In this document: positions 9,157 through 17,663 of the stretch, in pieces | How the letters are laid out: each line of letters opens with the position of its first letter | Numbering within the stretch: the stretch's first letter is position 1 | Assembly: GCA_905234685.1 (NCBI GenBank) | Contig: CAJOIR010000006.1 | Coordinates: 1 to 64,000 of the forward strand | DNA: 64,000 nucleotides | Direction of reading: 5' to 3' | DNA from: Paludibacteraceae bacterium | Lineage (GTDB): Bacteria; Bacteroidota; Bacteroidia; Bacteroidales; Paludibacteraceae | Program-made: the position numbers and the translations under genes | Notes under the pieces: model-generated | Told to the model about the DNA's origin: nothing | The model's input: only the letters and a program-made list of their open reading frames with translations | Database searches by the model: none

Positions 9157-9795
9157 ATGTCCGGCAGAAGATTCACACTGGCAGTATTGACCGTCTGTAT
9201 GACGGCGGTGTCGTTATGCGGTCAGGTGAAACATGAGGTGCGTATAGGCTGGGGCGACATGATGTTCGAGACCATGGCGTTTCACGACTCTCCGGCTCAT
9301 CAGTGGGTTGCTCCGGACAAAATAACTCCAGGCTATCAGACCACCGACAAGTGCAACCACCGCTATACAGGTCATCTGTTTGCCGACTACCACTACCATG
9401 TGCTTCCGTGGCTTGCTGTAGGCGGACAACTTGACTTCGAAGGTATATTCTGGGATGAGATAATCTACGACGAACACCATGTGCAGGTAGGGGCAGCAAG
9501 GCCGGTACAGTGCTACAACACATGCATCATGCCTGTTGTCCGGTTCACCTATTATCACAGTAAGTGGGTTAACCTGTATTCGGGTGTAGGTATAGGTGTG
9601 AACATAGCAAGCGACAATGCCGGTGCGGCAGAGGCTGCAGTCGGCTTCAACCTCAACTTCTTCTCGGTGGCAGTAGGCAACGAACACTGGTTTGGCGCAG
9701 TGGAACTGGGTATGCTCAATTCGCTGCAGAACCAGAACAGAGTGTATATGCTCGGCTCACGACTGCTCTCGGCAAGTGTGGGTTACAGATTTTAA
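9157..9795 (+). CDS. outer-membrane beta-barrel-like protein
   Basis: A 212-residue protein with a signal peptide ending near VSLCGQ. The mature part has alternating hydrophobic/polar stretches and many Tyr and Trp residues (for example RFTYYHSKWVNLYSGVGIG), and it ends in Tyr-Arg-Phe, the C-terminal aromatic typical of outer-membrane barrels. The size suggests an 8-10 strand barrel. I know no specific function. It sits 13 nt upstream of a hydrolase lipoprotein gene, so the two are probably co-transcribed. Confidence 0.72.
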   Translation: MSGRRFTLAVLTVCMTAVSLCGQVKHEVRIGWGDMMFETMAFHDSPAHQWVAPDKITPGYQTTDKCNHRYTGHLFADYHYHVLPWLAVGGQLDFEGIFWDEIIYDEHHVQVGAARPVQCYNTCIMPVVRFTYYHSKWVNLYSGVGIGVNIASDNAGAAEAAVGFNLNFFSVAVGNEHWFGAVELGMLNSLQNQNRVYMLGSRLLSASVGYRF

Positions 9796-9808
9796 CGGGT
9801 GAATCGAT

Positions 9809-11062
9809 ATGACAATAAAGAAACTGCTATACATAGTGTTTGTCCTGCTGCTTGTCGGTTGCAGGCAGGGGGAGGTGGAGTATGTCGATTTCGACACCTT
9901 CAAGCCCACATCCATCAAGTCTGGTAAGATACTGATGGACGACGGCAGTCTGAACCCTGAGATACAGATGTTCGATGATGGTAACCTCAATGCAGATGAA
10001 CAGGTAGCCGAAGGCTCCGGTTCTCCCAGACGAATAGCCTCCACCACATTGACCGACATGGTGCGCGACCTGCTTGGGTCTGCGACATCAAACAACGTAG
10101 TGCAGATAGCAGGTACTTATACGGGGCACGATATTGACGGCAATCCTCTCACGCAGTCTGGCAAGATAATCATGCCCAAGTCAGGCAAGATACGCAACAT
10201 AGTGCTTGTAAGCCATTATACCATTGGTGCCAACTACGAGGCACCTTCCGAGACGTTCTCCATGGAGGGTATTTTCGCAGGCAAGGGTTATGCCATAGTG
10301 CTTGCCGACTATATAGGTTTCGGAGTCACGCAGGACCTTATCCATCCTTATCTGCACGCTGAGAGTACCGCCCGAAGCGTGGTTGACCTTGGTCTTGCCG
10401 TCAAACCTTACCTCAAGCATATAGGCAGAGAACCGGAAGACGAGAGGGTTATTCTTCTCGGTTACTCACAAGGTGGCGCTACCACTCTGGCTGTAATGAA
10501 CCTCATTCAGCAGGAATATAGTGCCGAACTGCCTATAAAGCGGGTGTATGCAGGTGCAGGACCATACGACCTGACACGCACATACGACTTTGCCATGAGT
10601 GAGGACAAGACGGGTATCCCGTGCGCCATACCGATGATAGTGCAGGGTATAAGTGTCGGCGAAGACCTGCACCTGATGATGAAGGACTTCTTTCAACCCA
10701 AGTTGCTTGAGAACTACGACTCCTGGATAAACTCCAAGCAGTTCACAGTGCGTGAGATAAACCAGATGATTGACGTAAGGAAGTTGAGCGAGATAATGAC
10801 TCCTGAAGGCTGCAACAAGAAGAGCAAGCAGACCGCCATACTCTACAAGGCTCTAATGCGCAACTCGGTGCTCAACTTCAAGCCTCAGGCACCCGTGTAT
10901 CTTTTCCACAGCCGTGAGGACGACACGGTGCCGTTTGTCAACTCCGAGAGTGCCGAGAAGGCGTTCAAAGGGTATGATGTGGAATACAACTTCGGTGACT
11001 ACGGCAGTCACATGAGCGGCTTCCTTAAGTTTGCTGCGGCGGTAGGCAAGGAACTCAACTGA
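9809..11062 (+). CDS. alpha/beta-hydrolase (lipase/esterase-type) lipoprotein
   Basis: A 417-residue lipoprotein (lipobox LLVGC) with an alpha/beta-hydrolase fold. The nucleophile elbow is GYSQGG with Ser220; the acid is likely the Asp pair in FHSREDDTVPF and the base is the His in YGSHMSGFLKF, giving a full Ser-Asp-His order. GKGYAIVLADYIGFG before the elbow fits secretory lipases and acylaminoacyl-peptidase-like enzymes. The substrate cannot be read from the sequence. It would act in the periplasm or at the surface and lies in a cluster with a barrel protein upstream and another lipoprotein 12 nt downstream. Confidence 0.85.
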   Translation: MTIKKLLYIVFVLLLVGCRQGEVEYVDFDTFKPTSIKSGKILMDDGSLNPEIQMFDDGNLNADEQVAEGSGSPRRIASTTLTDMVRDLLGSATSNNVVQIAGTYTGHDIDGNPLTQSGKIIMPKSGKIRNIVLVSHYTIGANYEAPSETFSMEGIFAGKGYAIVLADYIGFGVTQDLIHPYLHAESTARSVVDLGLAVKPYLKHIGREPEDERVILLGYSQGGATTLAVMNLIQQEYSAELPIKRVYAGAGPYDLTRTYDFAMSEDKTGIPCAIPMIVQGISVGEDLHLMMKDFFQPKLLENYDSWINSKQFTVREINQMIDVRKLSEIMTPEGCNKKSKQTAILYKALMRNSVLNFKPQAPVYLFHSREDDTVPFVNSESAEKAFKGYDVEYNFGDYGSHMSGFLKFAAAVGKELN

Positions 11063-11074
11063 CACATAAGCAGA

Positions 11075-11959
11075 ATGAAAACGACAAGATTCATATTATT
11101 CACCATGCTGCTGTTCACGTTGGCTGCCTGCCACAAATATGACAGTGATGCATACAAGAAAGGTGGCATCGAAATAGTGGTTGATACGGTTCGTGCTACG
11201 CAGATACGCGTCACATATATCCCTGAAAGTGATGAGGCGTTCTATTTCTACGGCTGTATGTACGCCGAACAGATAGAAGAGTCAGGCTCTGTTGATTCTG
11301 TTATAAGTATGACATTGAGGGATTTCTACTATATCTATGAAGATATGGTCTCTTCGGGCGAGATATATTCTTCTTTCGAGGAGATGTATTTCTATCGCGG
11401 TAGGCAAAATGCATCTTTCTGTTTCCTCCCCTCCGAGACAGCCTTCACTGTGTTTGCAGTACAGGTTAACCCCGAGACACTCAAACCGCTTGACAAAGCG
11501 GTATATGTAGATGTGGTTACTTCACCTCTTATCAAGTCGGACAACTATTTTGGTGTATGGTCTTACGAAGATACGCTTGTCATCTCACCGGCAAACGATG
11601 ACCCTTACTGGTGGGATTATGTTTCTATGAGTGAACTGAGAGACACCTATGACAACGATGCAGGCACATATTTGTCTAAGGTGATGAACATGTATGAGGA
11701 GTACGGTTTCATGGAGTATGATGTCTCCGTAGGTGAGACGCGCTGGGCGATGCTGCCCAACGATCCGTCTCTGGAGGAAGAAGAGGAGTATCTGCTGTAT
11801 GTAATGGGGTACAATGGTGAGATATCCACCGACATAACGATGGTGTCATTCATATATACTCAGCAGGGGCTTGTCTTCAATCAGCGCCCGGGCGATGCTA
11901 CGGGTACAGCCAACTGGCAGCGCCGCAGGCAGACTCCGCACGGAGTGATTCAGCATTAA
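11075..11959 (+). CDS. lipoprotein of unknown function
   Basis: A 294-residue protein with a lipoprotein signal (LFTLAAC, Cys at ~19). The body is very acidic and rich in Tyr and Glu, including a run of Glu residues in PSLEEEEEYLLYVMGYNG, and alternation of residues suggests a beta-sandwich like the surface lipoproteins of this phylum. The stretch PETAFTVFAVQVNPET-like in its middle resembles fibronectin-type folds but I would not assign one. The last gene of the fba cluster; its TAA shares the bases TTAA with the stop of the opposing gene. Confidence 0.7.
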   Translation: MKTTRFILFTMLLFTLAACHKYDSDAYKKGGIEIVVDTVRATQIRVTYIPESDEAFYFYGCMYAEQIEESGSVDSVISMTLRDFYYIYEDMVSSGEIYSSFEEMYFYRGRQNASFCFLPSETAFTVFAVQVNPETLKPLDKAVYVDVVTSPLIKSDNYFGVWSYEDTLVISPANDDPYWWDYVSMSELRDTYDNDAGTYLSKVMNMYEEYGFMEYDVSVGETRWAMLPNDPSLEEEEEYLLYVMGYNGEISTDITMVSFIYTQQGLVFNQRPGDATGTANWQRRRQTPHGVIQH

Positions 11960-13917
11960 AGTCTTATTCGCAGCAATGCATGTATGTCTGTGCGTGTGCG
12001 GCTTGTCATGCCGCGTTCGCTCATTGTCCTGTCTGTGAATATCGTCTCTGCGGCTTTAAGGTAGAGCGACACATGCTTGCTTATGCTGTATCTGAAGTTT
12101 ACGTACCATCTGCCGCCTGCTCCATACATTGCCGGCACGGAGAAGACGTACAGCACATCGTTTTCGTAGGTGTATATGCGGTTGTCGTAGTCATGTGCTG
12201 AGAATGCCTCAAGGCGCAGTTGTACCACCAACGGATAACTGCGGGCATGATACTCCACTTGCTCGTATATCACGCCTCCCAATGTGGGCTTTTCCGACTG
12301 CTTCTTGACTATGTTGCCTTCCATGCCTGTCCGCATCTGCCAACAGCCAGTCTTTGCATTGAGTGTGTAGCGCAGCGAATACTTGTCCGCCTCTCCTTTC
12401 CTCTTGCAGCGGAACAGCCACTGCATGTCTATGTTGTCGTCTGGCATATAGTTGGCACTAAGGCGTATGTCGAAACCCTCAGACGGAGTTTTTATTCCGT
12501 ATTTGGGCATGCTGAAGCGGAAGATGTCGGCGTAAGCGGCAAGCCGCAGACGTCTGCTTGGGTTTACTTCTGCGCCGAGATATAGTCCTTGCTCGTCGTT
12601 CAGACGTGACACCTCTAACAGCGACGAGGCAAGCATGTTGTCATAATGTCTCGAGTAGTAACGGTATATTGCGGTGAGATTCACTTCGTTCACTGGCATC
12701 ACCTTTATTCCTGCCAGGCCAGCAAAACCCCATTTGGTGTTCTGTGCCGTCGCTGCCTCGCCGAACAGAGTCACGCGCTTCAGTTGCCAGTTGAAGTTGA
12801 CACCCGCGGCGAACTGCCTGATGCCTGTGAAGTAGTTGGCGTTATAGTATGTCGGTTTGGCACGCAAGGTGTCGGAGAGTATGTTCTCTGTTGCGGTGAT
12901 GCCTATGCGTGCATGTTTCAGTCGTAGTGTCACGTTGGCGCCTGCTATATGCTGCCAGAAACCCCGTTTTGCCTGTAACTCCGTGTCTGTACGGTGCAGA
13001 CCTGTGTGCTGAATGGAACTGAACACGCCGTTCTCCACCTTGCCGTCGGGCTTGCGGCCGGAGTAGAACACGCTGATGTCGGCAATGCCCCAGCGCATGG
13101 TGGCTCCTATGCCGCGAAGAAAGTCATATTCTGCTGCTGACGACTTGCGCCTTAGACCCTCCTGACGAAAACCCTTTCCCAGCATGTACTGCGTCTTGCC
13201 TCCGTATGTCATGTCGGTGTTGATGACAAGACCTTGTCCGAAGCAGGCACGGTAGTCGCCCGCCACTATGGTCTTGAAGCAGCCGATGTCATTCAACTGT
13301 AGATAGCCTCCGTAGAAGTCGGCTCCGTATGTCTTTTGAGGGTAGTAGAACGGCTCGTGTGGGTCACGGTCAAGCACTATACCTGCCTCTACCTTCTGCT
13401 TGTAAGCGAACCGGTAGCGCAGATAGCAGTGGAACGGGTCGTTGCCGTTGTTCTCTATGTTGTTGGCGTCAAGGCGCAGATGTATCTCATGCCTTGCATA
13501 GTGTAGTACCTCTTTTATATAGACATGTTCCTGCTGCCTGACAGGTGCCACGCATACGAAAGGTAGCATGTTGCGTATCTCATAGTCGGCAAGCGAAGGC
13601 ACAAGCCGCAACTCGTACAGGCTATTCATAGGTCTCTTGTAAACGAAAAGCAGTATATCGTCTATTTGCCTGTCACTCAGGAAACGCAGTCTGCCAAGGT
13701 CTTCAGCAGTGACATCATTCAAATTCAGCGGTTCTTCATGCAGACGTGCAAGGTCTTCTGTCAGTTGTTCAAGGTCAGGTTCCCGCCATTCTTCAGTCAA
13801 CTCTTCATATATGTCCTGCACTATGAGGGAATACATGTCAGGTGTATAGTTTACTCCGGCAGTCAGCCTTAGTGCTAGACAAAGCAACAATATGACGTTC
13901 AGCCTTCTCATCTCCAT
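11956..13917 (-). CDS. helix-hairpin-helix protein with a C-terminal outer-membrane barrel
   Basis: The 653-residue protein has a signal peptide (cleavage near RLTAG). Residues ~55-120 carry two ComEA-like helix-hairpin-helix units: NLNDVTAEDLGRLRFLSDRQIDDIL and then MNSLYELRLVPSLADYEIRNML. The remaining ~500 residues are a barrel-like region of amphipathic strands ending in LLRIRL. HhH motifs of this type usually bind DNA backbone; in this phylum the same layout is found in uncharacterised exported proteins. It overlaps by 10 nt the preceding PorV-like gene, so the two are translated together. An outer-membrane location is inferred. Confidence 0.8.
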   Translation of the reverse strand: MEMRRLNVILLLCLALRLTAGVNYTPDMYSLIVQDIYEELTEEWREPDLEQLTEDLARLHEEPLNLNDVTAEDLGRLRFLSDRQIDDILLFVYKRPMNSLYELRLVPSLADYEIRNMLPFVCVAPVRQQEHVYIKEVLHYARHEIHLRLDANNIENNGNDPFHCYLRYRFAYKQKVEAGIVLDRDPHEPFYYPQKTYGADFYGGYLQLNDIGCFKTIVAGDYRACFGQGLVINTDMTYGGKTQYMLGKGFRQEGLRRKSSAAEYDFLRGIGATMRWGIADISVFYSGRKPDGKVENGVFSSIQHTGLHRTDTELQAKRGFWQHIAGANVTLRLKHARIGITATENILSDTLRAKPTYYNANYFTGIRQFAAGVNFNWQLKRVTLFGEAATAQNTKWGFAGLAGIKVMPVNEVNLTAIYRYYSRHYDNMLASSLLEVSRLNDEQGLYLGAEVNPSRRLRLAAYADIFRFSMPKYGIKTPSEGFDIRLSANYMPDDNIDMQWLFRCKRKGEADKYSLRYTLNAKTGCWQMRTGMEGNIVKKQSEKPTLGGVIYEQVEYHARSYPLVVQLRLEAFSAHDYDNRIYTYENDVLYVFSVPAMYGAGGRWYVNFRYSISKHVSLYLKAAETIFTDRTMSERGMTSRTRTDIHALLRIRL

Positions 13918-14717
13918 GAATATGCTATTCTGCCTGCAAGGGTCACTCCGAGCACCGGATGCAGAGCTGCATTGACGTCAAAGCAGAAACCGGACAGGTT
14001 TACGCCGATGCCGAGACATGGCACCAGATATTGTTTGTAATATACGCCAGCTTTAAGGCACAACTGTTCTATTGCCTGCCATTCCAGACCCGTGGCTATG
14101 CGGAATGTGCTGCTTGCATCATACTCTGCCTGAAAGTCCCAGCGCAGACCTTTGTAGAAACGCCAGTCGGTTGCCACGGCATATACTGCCGGCAATGCCC
14201 GCTTGTTGCTGCCTGTCTTTAACTTCTGTATAAAGGGGTTGAAGGTCTGTATGCCTATGGTGAGGTTAGGTGTGGCGTCAATGGTAAAACCTATCTGAGG
14301 TACCGCTGTGGTGCAATAGCCGAGCGTAGGACCAGTATATACAGATATCACGTCTGCTACAAGACCCAGACTGAATAGTCCGAAACGGCGGGCGAGAGTC
14401 ACCGTTGCCATCAGTTCGTGATACTCCGCAAAGCCGAAGAAAGACACACCCATGCCCACATTCACGTAACTGTTGCAGTATGCAGCCTGCACCAAGGCAG
14501 TGGAGAGTTCTGCCGTCAGGTAGCGGTTCTCGTATTGTGCCGCAACCTGCCATTTGGCTGTCTGTACAAGCGAGGCTGGATTTTGAAATGCATACCACCG
14601 GTCTGTGCGTGCAGTGCTGGCGTCTGCTATTGCAAATGAAGAGGGTAGGGCGTTTGCCTGTGCTCTGATGCAATAACACATAGTTACCCATAGCACTATG
14701 AGACAAAGCCGTTTCAT
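13908..14717 (-). CDS. PorV/FadL-like outer-membrane protein
   Basis: A 269-residue protein with signal peptide (MKRLCLIVLWVTMCYCIRAQ). The mature sequence opens with NPASLVQTAKWQVAAQYENRY, as in PorV/PorQ- and FadL-like barrels where an early Asn-Pro-Ala motif is common, followed by Gly-rich strands (VNVGMGVSFFGFAEYHELMATVTLARRFGLF in parts) and a C-terminal IAYSW. It starts 2 nt after the sufS stop and overlaps the HhH-barrel gene by 10 nt, so a joint role in the outer membrane with that protein is plausible. No type IX secretion genes are in the window. Confidence 0.75.
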   Translation of the reverse strand: MKRLCLIVLWVTMCYCIRAQANALPSSFAIADASTARTDRWYAFQNPASLVQTAKWQVAAQYENRYLTAELSTALVQAAYCNSYVNVGMGVSFFGFAEYHELMATVTLARRFGLFSLGLVADVISVYTGPTLGYCTTAVPQIGFTIDATPNLTIGIQTFNPFIQKLKTGSNKRALPAVYAVATDWRFYKGLRWDFQAEYDASSTFRIATGLEWQAIEQLCLKAGVYYKQYLVPCLGIGVNLSGFCFDVNAALHPVLGVTLAGRIAYSWR

Positions 14718-14719
14718 GG

Positions 14720-15922
14720 TTAACAGAGCATGCTGATAGCCTTCTTAAGCGATGAGATGAAGATGTCGATGTCTTCCTTGGTGTTGTAAATGGCGAAACT
14801 TATTCTTACTGTGCCCGGAATACCAAGCAGATCTATTAGTGGCTCTGCACAATGGTGACCCGTTCGGACTGCTACTCCCTGGCGGTCAAGCAGCATACCT
14901 GTGTCGTAGGGATGAACACCGTCCACATTGAACGATATCACACCCGCCTTGTCTTCTGTTGCGGCATAGACAGTGACGTTAGGTATGTCTTGAAGCTGTT
15001 GCTGTGCATAACGTGTGAGTTGGGCTTCGTGGGCAGCGATGTTGTTAATGCCTTTGCTGTTGATGTATCTGATTGCCTCGGCAAAAGCATAACTGCCTAT
15101 GAAATCGGGTGTACCTGCCTCGAACTTATAAGGCAGAGTGTTGAACGTAGTCTTCTCGAAACTGACGTGCTTTATCATCTCGCCTCCGCCTTCTGCTGGA
15201 GGAAGTCTGTCAAGCCACTCGCGCTTGCCGTAGAGCACACCTATGCCGGTAGGACCGTACATCTTGTGTGCCGACAGGGCAAGGAACTCGCAGTCAAGTT
15301 GTCTGACATCTATCTTCATGTGAGGAGCCGACTGCGCCGCGTCCAGACAGACAGGGATATTCTGTTCGTGTGCTATCCGTATCATGTCACTCACGGGGTT
15401 TATGATGCCGAGCACATTGCTTACATGGGCAATACTTACAATCTTTGTCCGTGAGTTGAGCAGGTTGCGGAATGCGTCAATGTCAAGGGTGAGTCTGTCG
15501 GTCAAAGGTATGACGCGCAGCACGGCTTTCTTTCTCTCGCACAACATCTGCCAGGGTACTATGTTAGAGTGGTGTTCAAGAGCCGATACAACTATCTCGT
15601 CTCCCTCCTTTACACATGTCTCGCCGAAACTGAAGGCAAGCATGTTTATCGAGTCGGTGGTACCTTTGGTGAACACTATCTCCTCTGGCGAAGAGGCGTT
15701 GATGAAGCGTGCAACTTCCTGACGCGACTCCTCATGGTGTATGGTTGCTACCTGTGCCAGATGATGCACACCGCGGTGTATGTTGGCATTGAAATGTGTA
15801 TATGCGTAAGTAAGGGCGTCTGTCACCTGACGTGGCTTCTGTGTTGTTGCGGCATTGTCCAGATACACAAGCCGCTTGTCATACACCTTTTCGCTTAATA
15901 TGGGAAACTCTTCGCTGAACAT
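14720..15922 (-). CDS. sufS: cysteine desulfurase SufS
   Basis: Pyridoxal-phosphate enzyme that takes sulfur from cysteine for iron-sulfur cluster assembly. The 400-residue protein has the PLP lysine Lys220 in SAHKMYG, the cofactor Asp/His neighbourhood LDAAQSAPH, and the catalytic Cys in RTGHHCAEP near the C-terminus, the short-loop position that marks group II (SufS/CsdA). Length fits. Unlike the usual sufBCDS arrangement, no other suf gene is nearby; the neighbours are an LplT-like transporter 6 nt upstream and a barrel protein 2 nt downstream. Confidence 0.95.
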   Translation of the reverse strand: MFSEEFPILSEKVYDKRLVYLDNAATTQKPRQVTDALTYAYTHFNANIHRGVHHLAQVATIHHEESRQEVARFINASSPEEIVFTKGTTDSINMLAFSFGETCVKEGDEIVVSALEHHSNIVPWQMLCERKKAVLRVIPLTDRLTLDIDAFRNLLNSRTKIVSIAHVSNVLGIINPVSDMIRIAHEQNIPVCLDAAQSAPHMKIDVRQLDCEFLALSAHKMYGPTGIGVLYGKREWLDRLPPAEGGGEMIKHVSFEKTTFNTLPYKFEAGTPDFIGSYAFAEAIRYINSKGINNIAAHEAQLTRYAQQQLQDIPNVTVYAATEDKAGVISFNVDGVHPYDTGMLLDRQGVAVRTGHHCAEPLIDLLGIPGTVRISFAIYNTKEDIDIFISSLKKAISMLC

Positions 15923-15928
15923 GAATTG

Positions 15929-17155
15929 TCAACTGTTCTTGTTTATTCTCGCCATCCAGATGCTGGTGCTTGTCATCACTACTGCCAGCATCAGCCATAC
16001 ATACCTCTGAGGCAGCATAAGGGTCAGTCCGTAATAGGTTACCGAAGCACCAAGCATGAAGATGAAACTTACCTGATTGAAATAGGCGAGCACTGTGTTA
16101 AGTTGATCTTGTCTGACAGACCTCTGTATGAAGGCGTCAAGAGGCACCTTGAACATACCTGCACATATACCCACTATGAATATCAGTATGGTGAATATCA
16201 CATAATGACCGGCATTAAGCATAAACATGCCCACCAGTGCCAACGATAGCAGTCCGCCGTACAAAGGCACATGCTTTATCTCGTTCAGACGCTTGTTGCC
16301 TATCTTGCCGCTTATCACGCAGCCTATGCTTATGCCTATGGCGGCAATACACATGATGATACCGGGTTCACCCTTCTCCAAACCCATGGCGTCTTGACAA
16401 TAGACTATGGTGCAGAGCTGGATTGTAGTGGCAAACCACCAGAATATGCTCAGTATTATTATCACTGCATTCAGGTGCTTGAATCGGCTGCACAGCAGAT
16501 ATGTCGAGCGCATGTAGGCAAAGGGGTTGAGACTCTCCCGCTTGTCAGTATTCACTTCTTCGGCACGTATAATAAGTGATGCTATATAGCCCGCTATGGC
16601 AAGAACCAATAGCAGACTGCTGTAAACAACCGGTTGCTCCGAGAACTTGTCAACCATGAAGGCTGCCAACGCTGTGGCAAGAAGCATGCCGAGGAAACTC
16701 AGACTCTCCATGCCGCCCATACCACGACTCACGTTCTCTATGCCGCCTATGTCGCGTATCAGACCGTATTTGGCTGGAGAATACATGCTGCTCTGTATGC
16801 CTATTAGGAAAATAGAAAGAACAACCAAAGTCGTCGCTACAATAGTTGACCATGAATACTGTGGAAAAAAGTCAGGGTCTTTTATTAGAAAACCTAATAC
16901 TGCCAGCAGTACTATGGGTATCTCCAACAACTTGCATACCCTTACTACGCGCATCTTGCCGTACAGTTGCGCCGCACGGTTGGCAAGGGGAGAGCAGAAA
17001 ATGTATGGTAGCACCAACGCTGCACCTGTGATGCTTATCACCATAGGTTTCCATTCCGACGACACCCAGCCTGTTACCACCAGCATGCCAAGCATCTTCT
17101 GGTAGTTGTCATTTAAGGTTGAGAGAAAATTGGTTGTGTATAGTGCGTTGTACAT
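15929..17155 (-). CDS. MFS transporter, LplT-like
   Basis: A 408-residue polytopic membrane protein with about 12 hydrophobic segments. The segment SSMYSPAKYGLIRDI followed by a conserved Gly-Met-Glu stretch is the hallmark of the LplT family, which flips lysophospholipids across the inner membrane and in many bacteria is fused to an acyltransferase (Aas). Here no acyltransferase domain is attached; a separate PlsC lies at 24608. A GKMRVVRVCKLLE loop matches the MFS loop 2-3 position. It sits between the CWC mini-protein gene and sufS. Lysolipid transport is inferred from the motif only. Confidence 0.82.
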   Translation of the reverse strand: MYNALYTTNFLSTLNDNYQKMLGMLVVTGWVSSEWKPMVISITGAALVLPYIFCSPLANRAAQLYGKMRVVRVCKLLEIPIVLLAVLGFLIKDPDFFPQYSWSTIVATTLVVLSIFLIGIQSSMYSPAKYGLIRDIGGIENVSRGMGGMESLSFLGMLLATALAAFMVDKFSEQPVVYSSLLLVLAIAGYIASLIIRAEEVNTDKRESLNPFAYMRSTYLLCSRFKHLNAVIIILSIFWWFATTIQLCTIVYCQDAMGLEKGEPGIIMCIAAIGISIGCVISGKIGNKRLNEIKHVPLYGGLLSLALVGMFMLNAGHYVIFTILIFIVGICAGMFKVPLDAFIQRSVRQDQLNTVLAYFNQVSFIFMLGASVTYYGLTLMLPQRYVWLMLAVVMTSTSIWMARINKNS

Positions 17156-17180
17156 GTTCTATGTCTTTATTACCTCTGCC

Positions 17181-17375
17181 TTAACGCCCTATAGGAAATA
17201 TCTTTTTGAGACTGCGAAGACAGTCTATACACAGACATTCGTTGTTATAGTGCAATTGCATATGCAGTTGCATACCAGGCGTTATTTTTATGCCTGCACA
17301 TTGACATAGGCTGATGTCATCATCGTGGTGACATTCAAACTCCTTTCCGCAACGCGGACATATCTTTATTTTCAT
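17181..17375 (-). CDS. cysteine-rich CWC-type mini-protein
   Basis: A 64-residue protein with seven cysteines in the layout CPRCGKEFEC - LCQC - CLCIDCL, matching the cysteine-rich CWC family, a small putative metal-binding protein. The family-naming CWC triplet reads CQC here. Between the two cysteine clusters is a His/Met-rich stretch (MQLHMQLH) that might add metal ligands. A promoter with TATTTTTG lies 30 bp upstream. It is the first gene of the run leading to the MFS transporter and sufS, an interesting setting for a metal or sulfur protein, but a link is only inferred. Confidence 0.78.
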   Translation of the reverse strand: MKIKICPRCGKEFECHHDDDISLCQCAGIKITPGMQLHMQLHYNNECLCIDCLRSLKKIFPIGR

Positions 17376-17404
17376 ATTTTTGTTAGGGTTTTGTTTTCTG
17401 CCTG

Positions 17405-17412
17405 CAAAAATA
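17405..17412 (-). promoter_or_regulatory. -7 box of the CWC-MFS-sufS transcription unit
   Basis: On the minus strand TATTTTTG (complement of 17405-17412) lies 30 bp upstream of the CWC ATG. A -33 element is not distinct. Confidence 0.55.
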
Positions 17413-17584
17413 TGAATAATTCTTCACATGCCCAACAGAAAAACATTCGCCTCTGCTTTTGGCTCTTGATAATGTCATCAACTACTGATATATTATTCAT
17501 ACTTGAAATGTTTAATATATTTTAATGCTATTCGTAATAATCATAATGTATTTACCCGAAAAATAGCATTATTTTTAAGATGTA

Positions 17585-17615
17585 TTTGCAGAGATAAAAC
17601 TTTTTATTATCTTTG
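17585..17615 (+). promoter_or_regulatory. promoter of the AraC-family regulator gene
   Basis: TTTG at 17585-17588 and TATCTTTG at 17608-17615 with a 19-bp gap; the predicted RNA start is ~45 nt before the ATG at 17664. Confidence 0.75.
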
Positions 17616-17663
17616 CAGCCTGTAAAACGAACAATGTAATTGTTATTAATACCCTTTTTGCGT

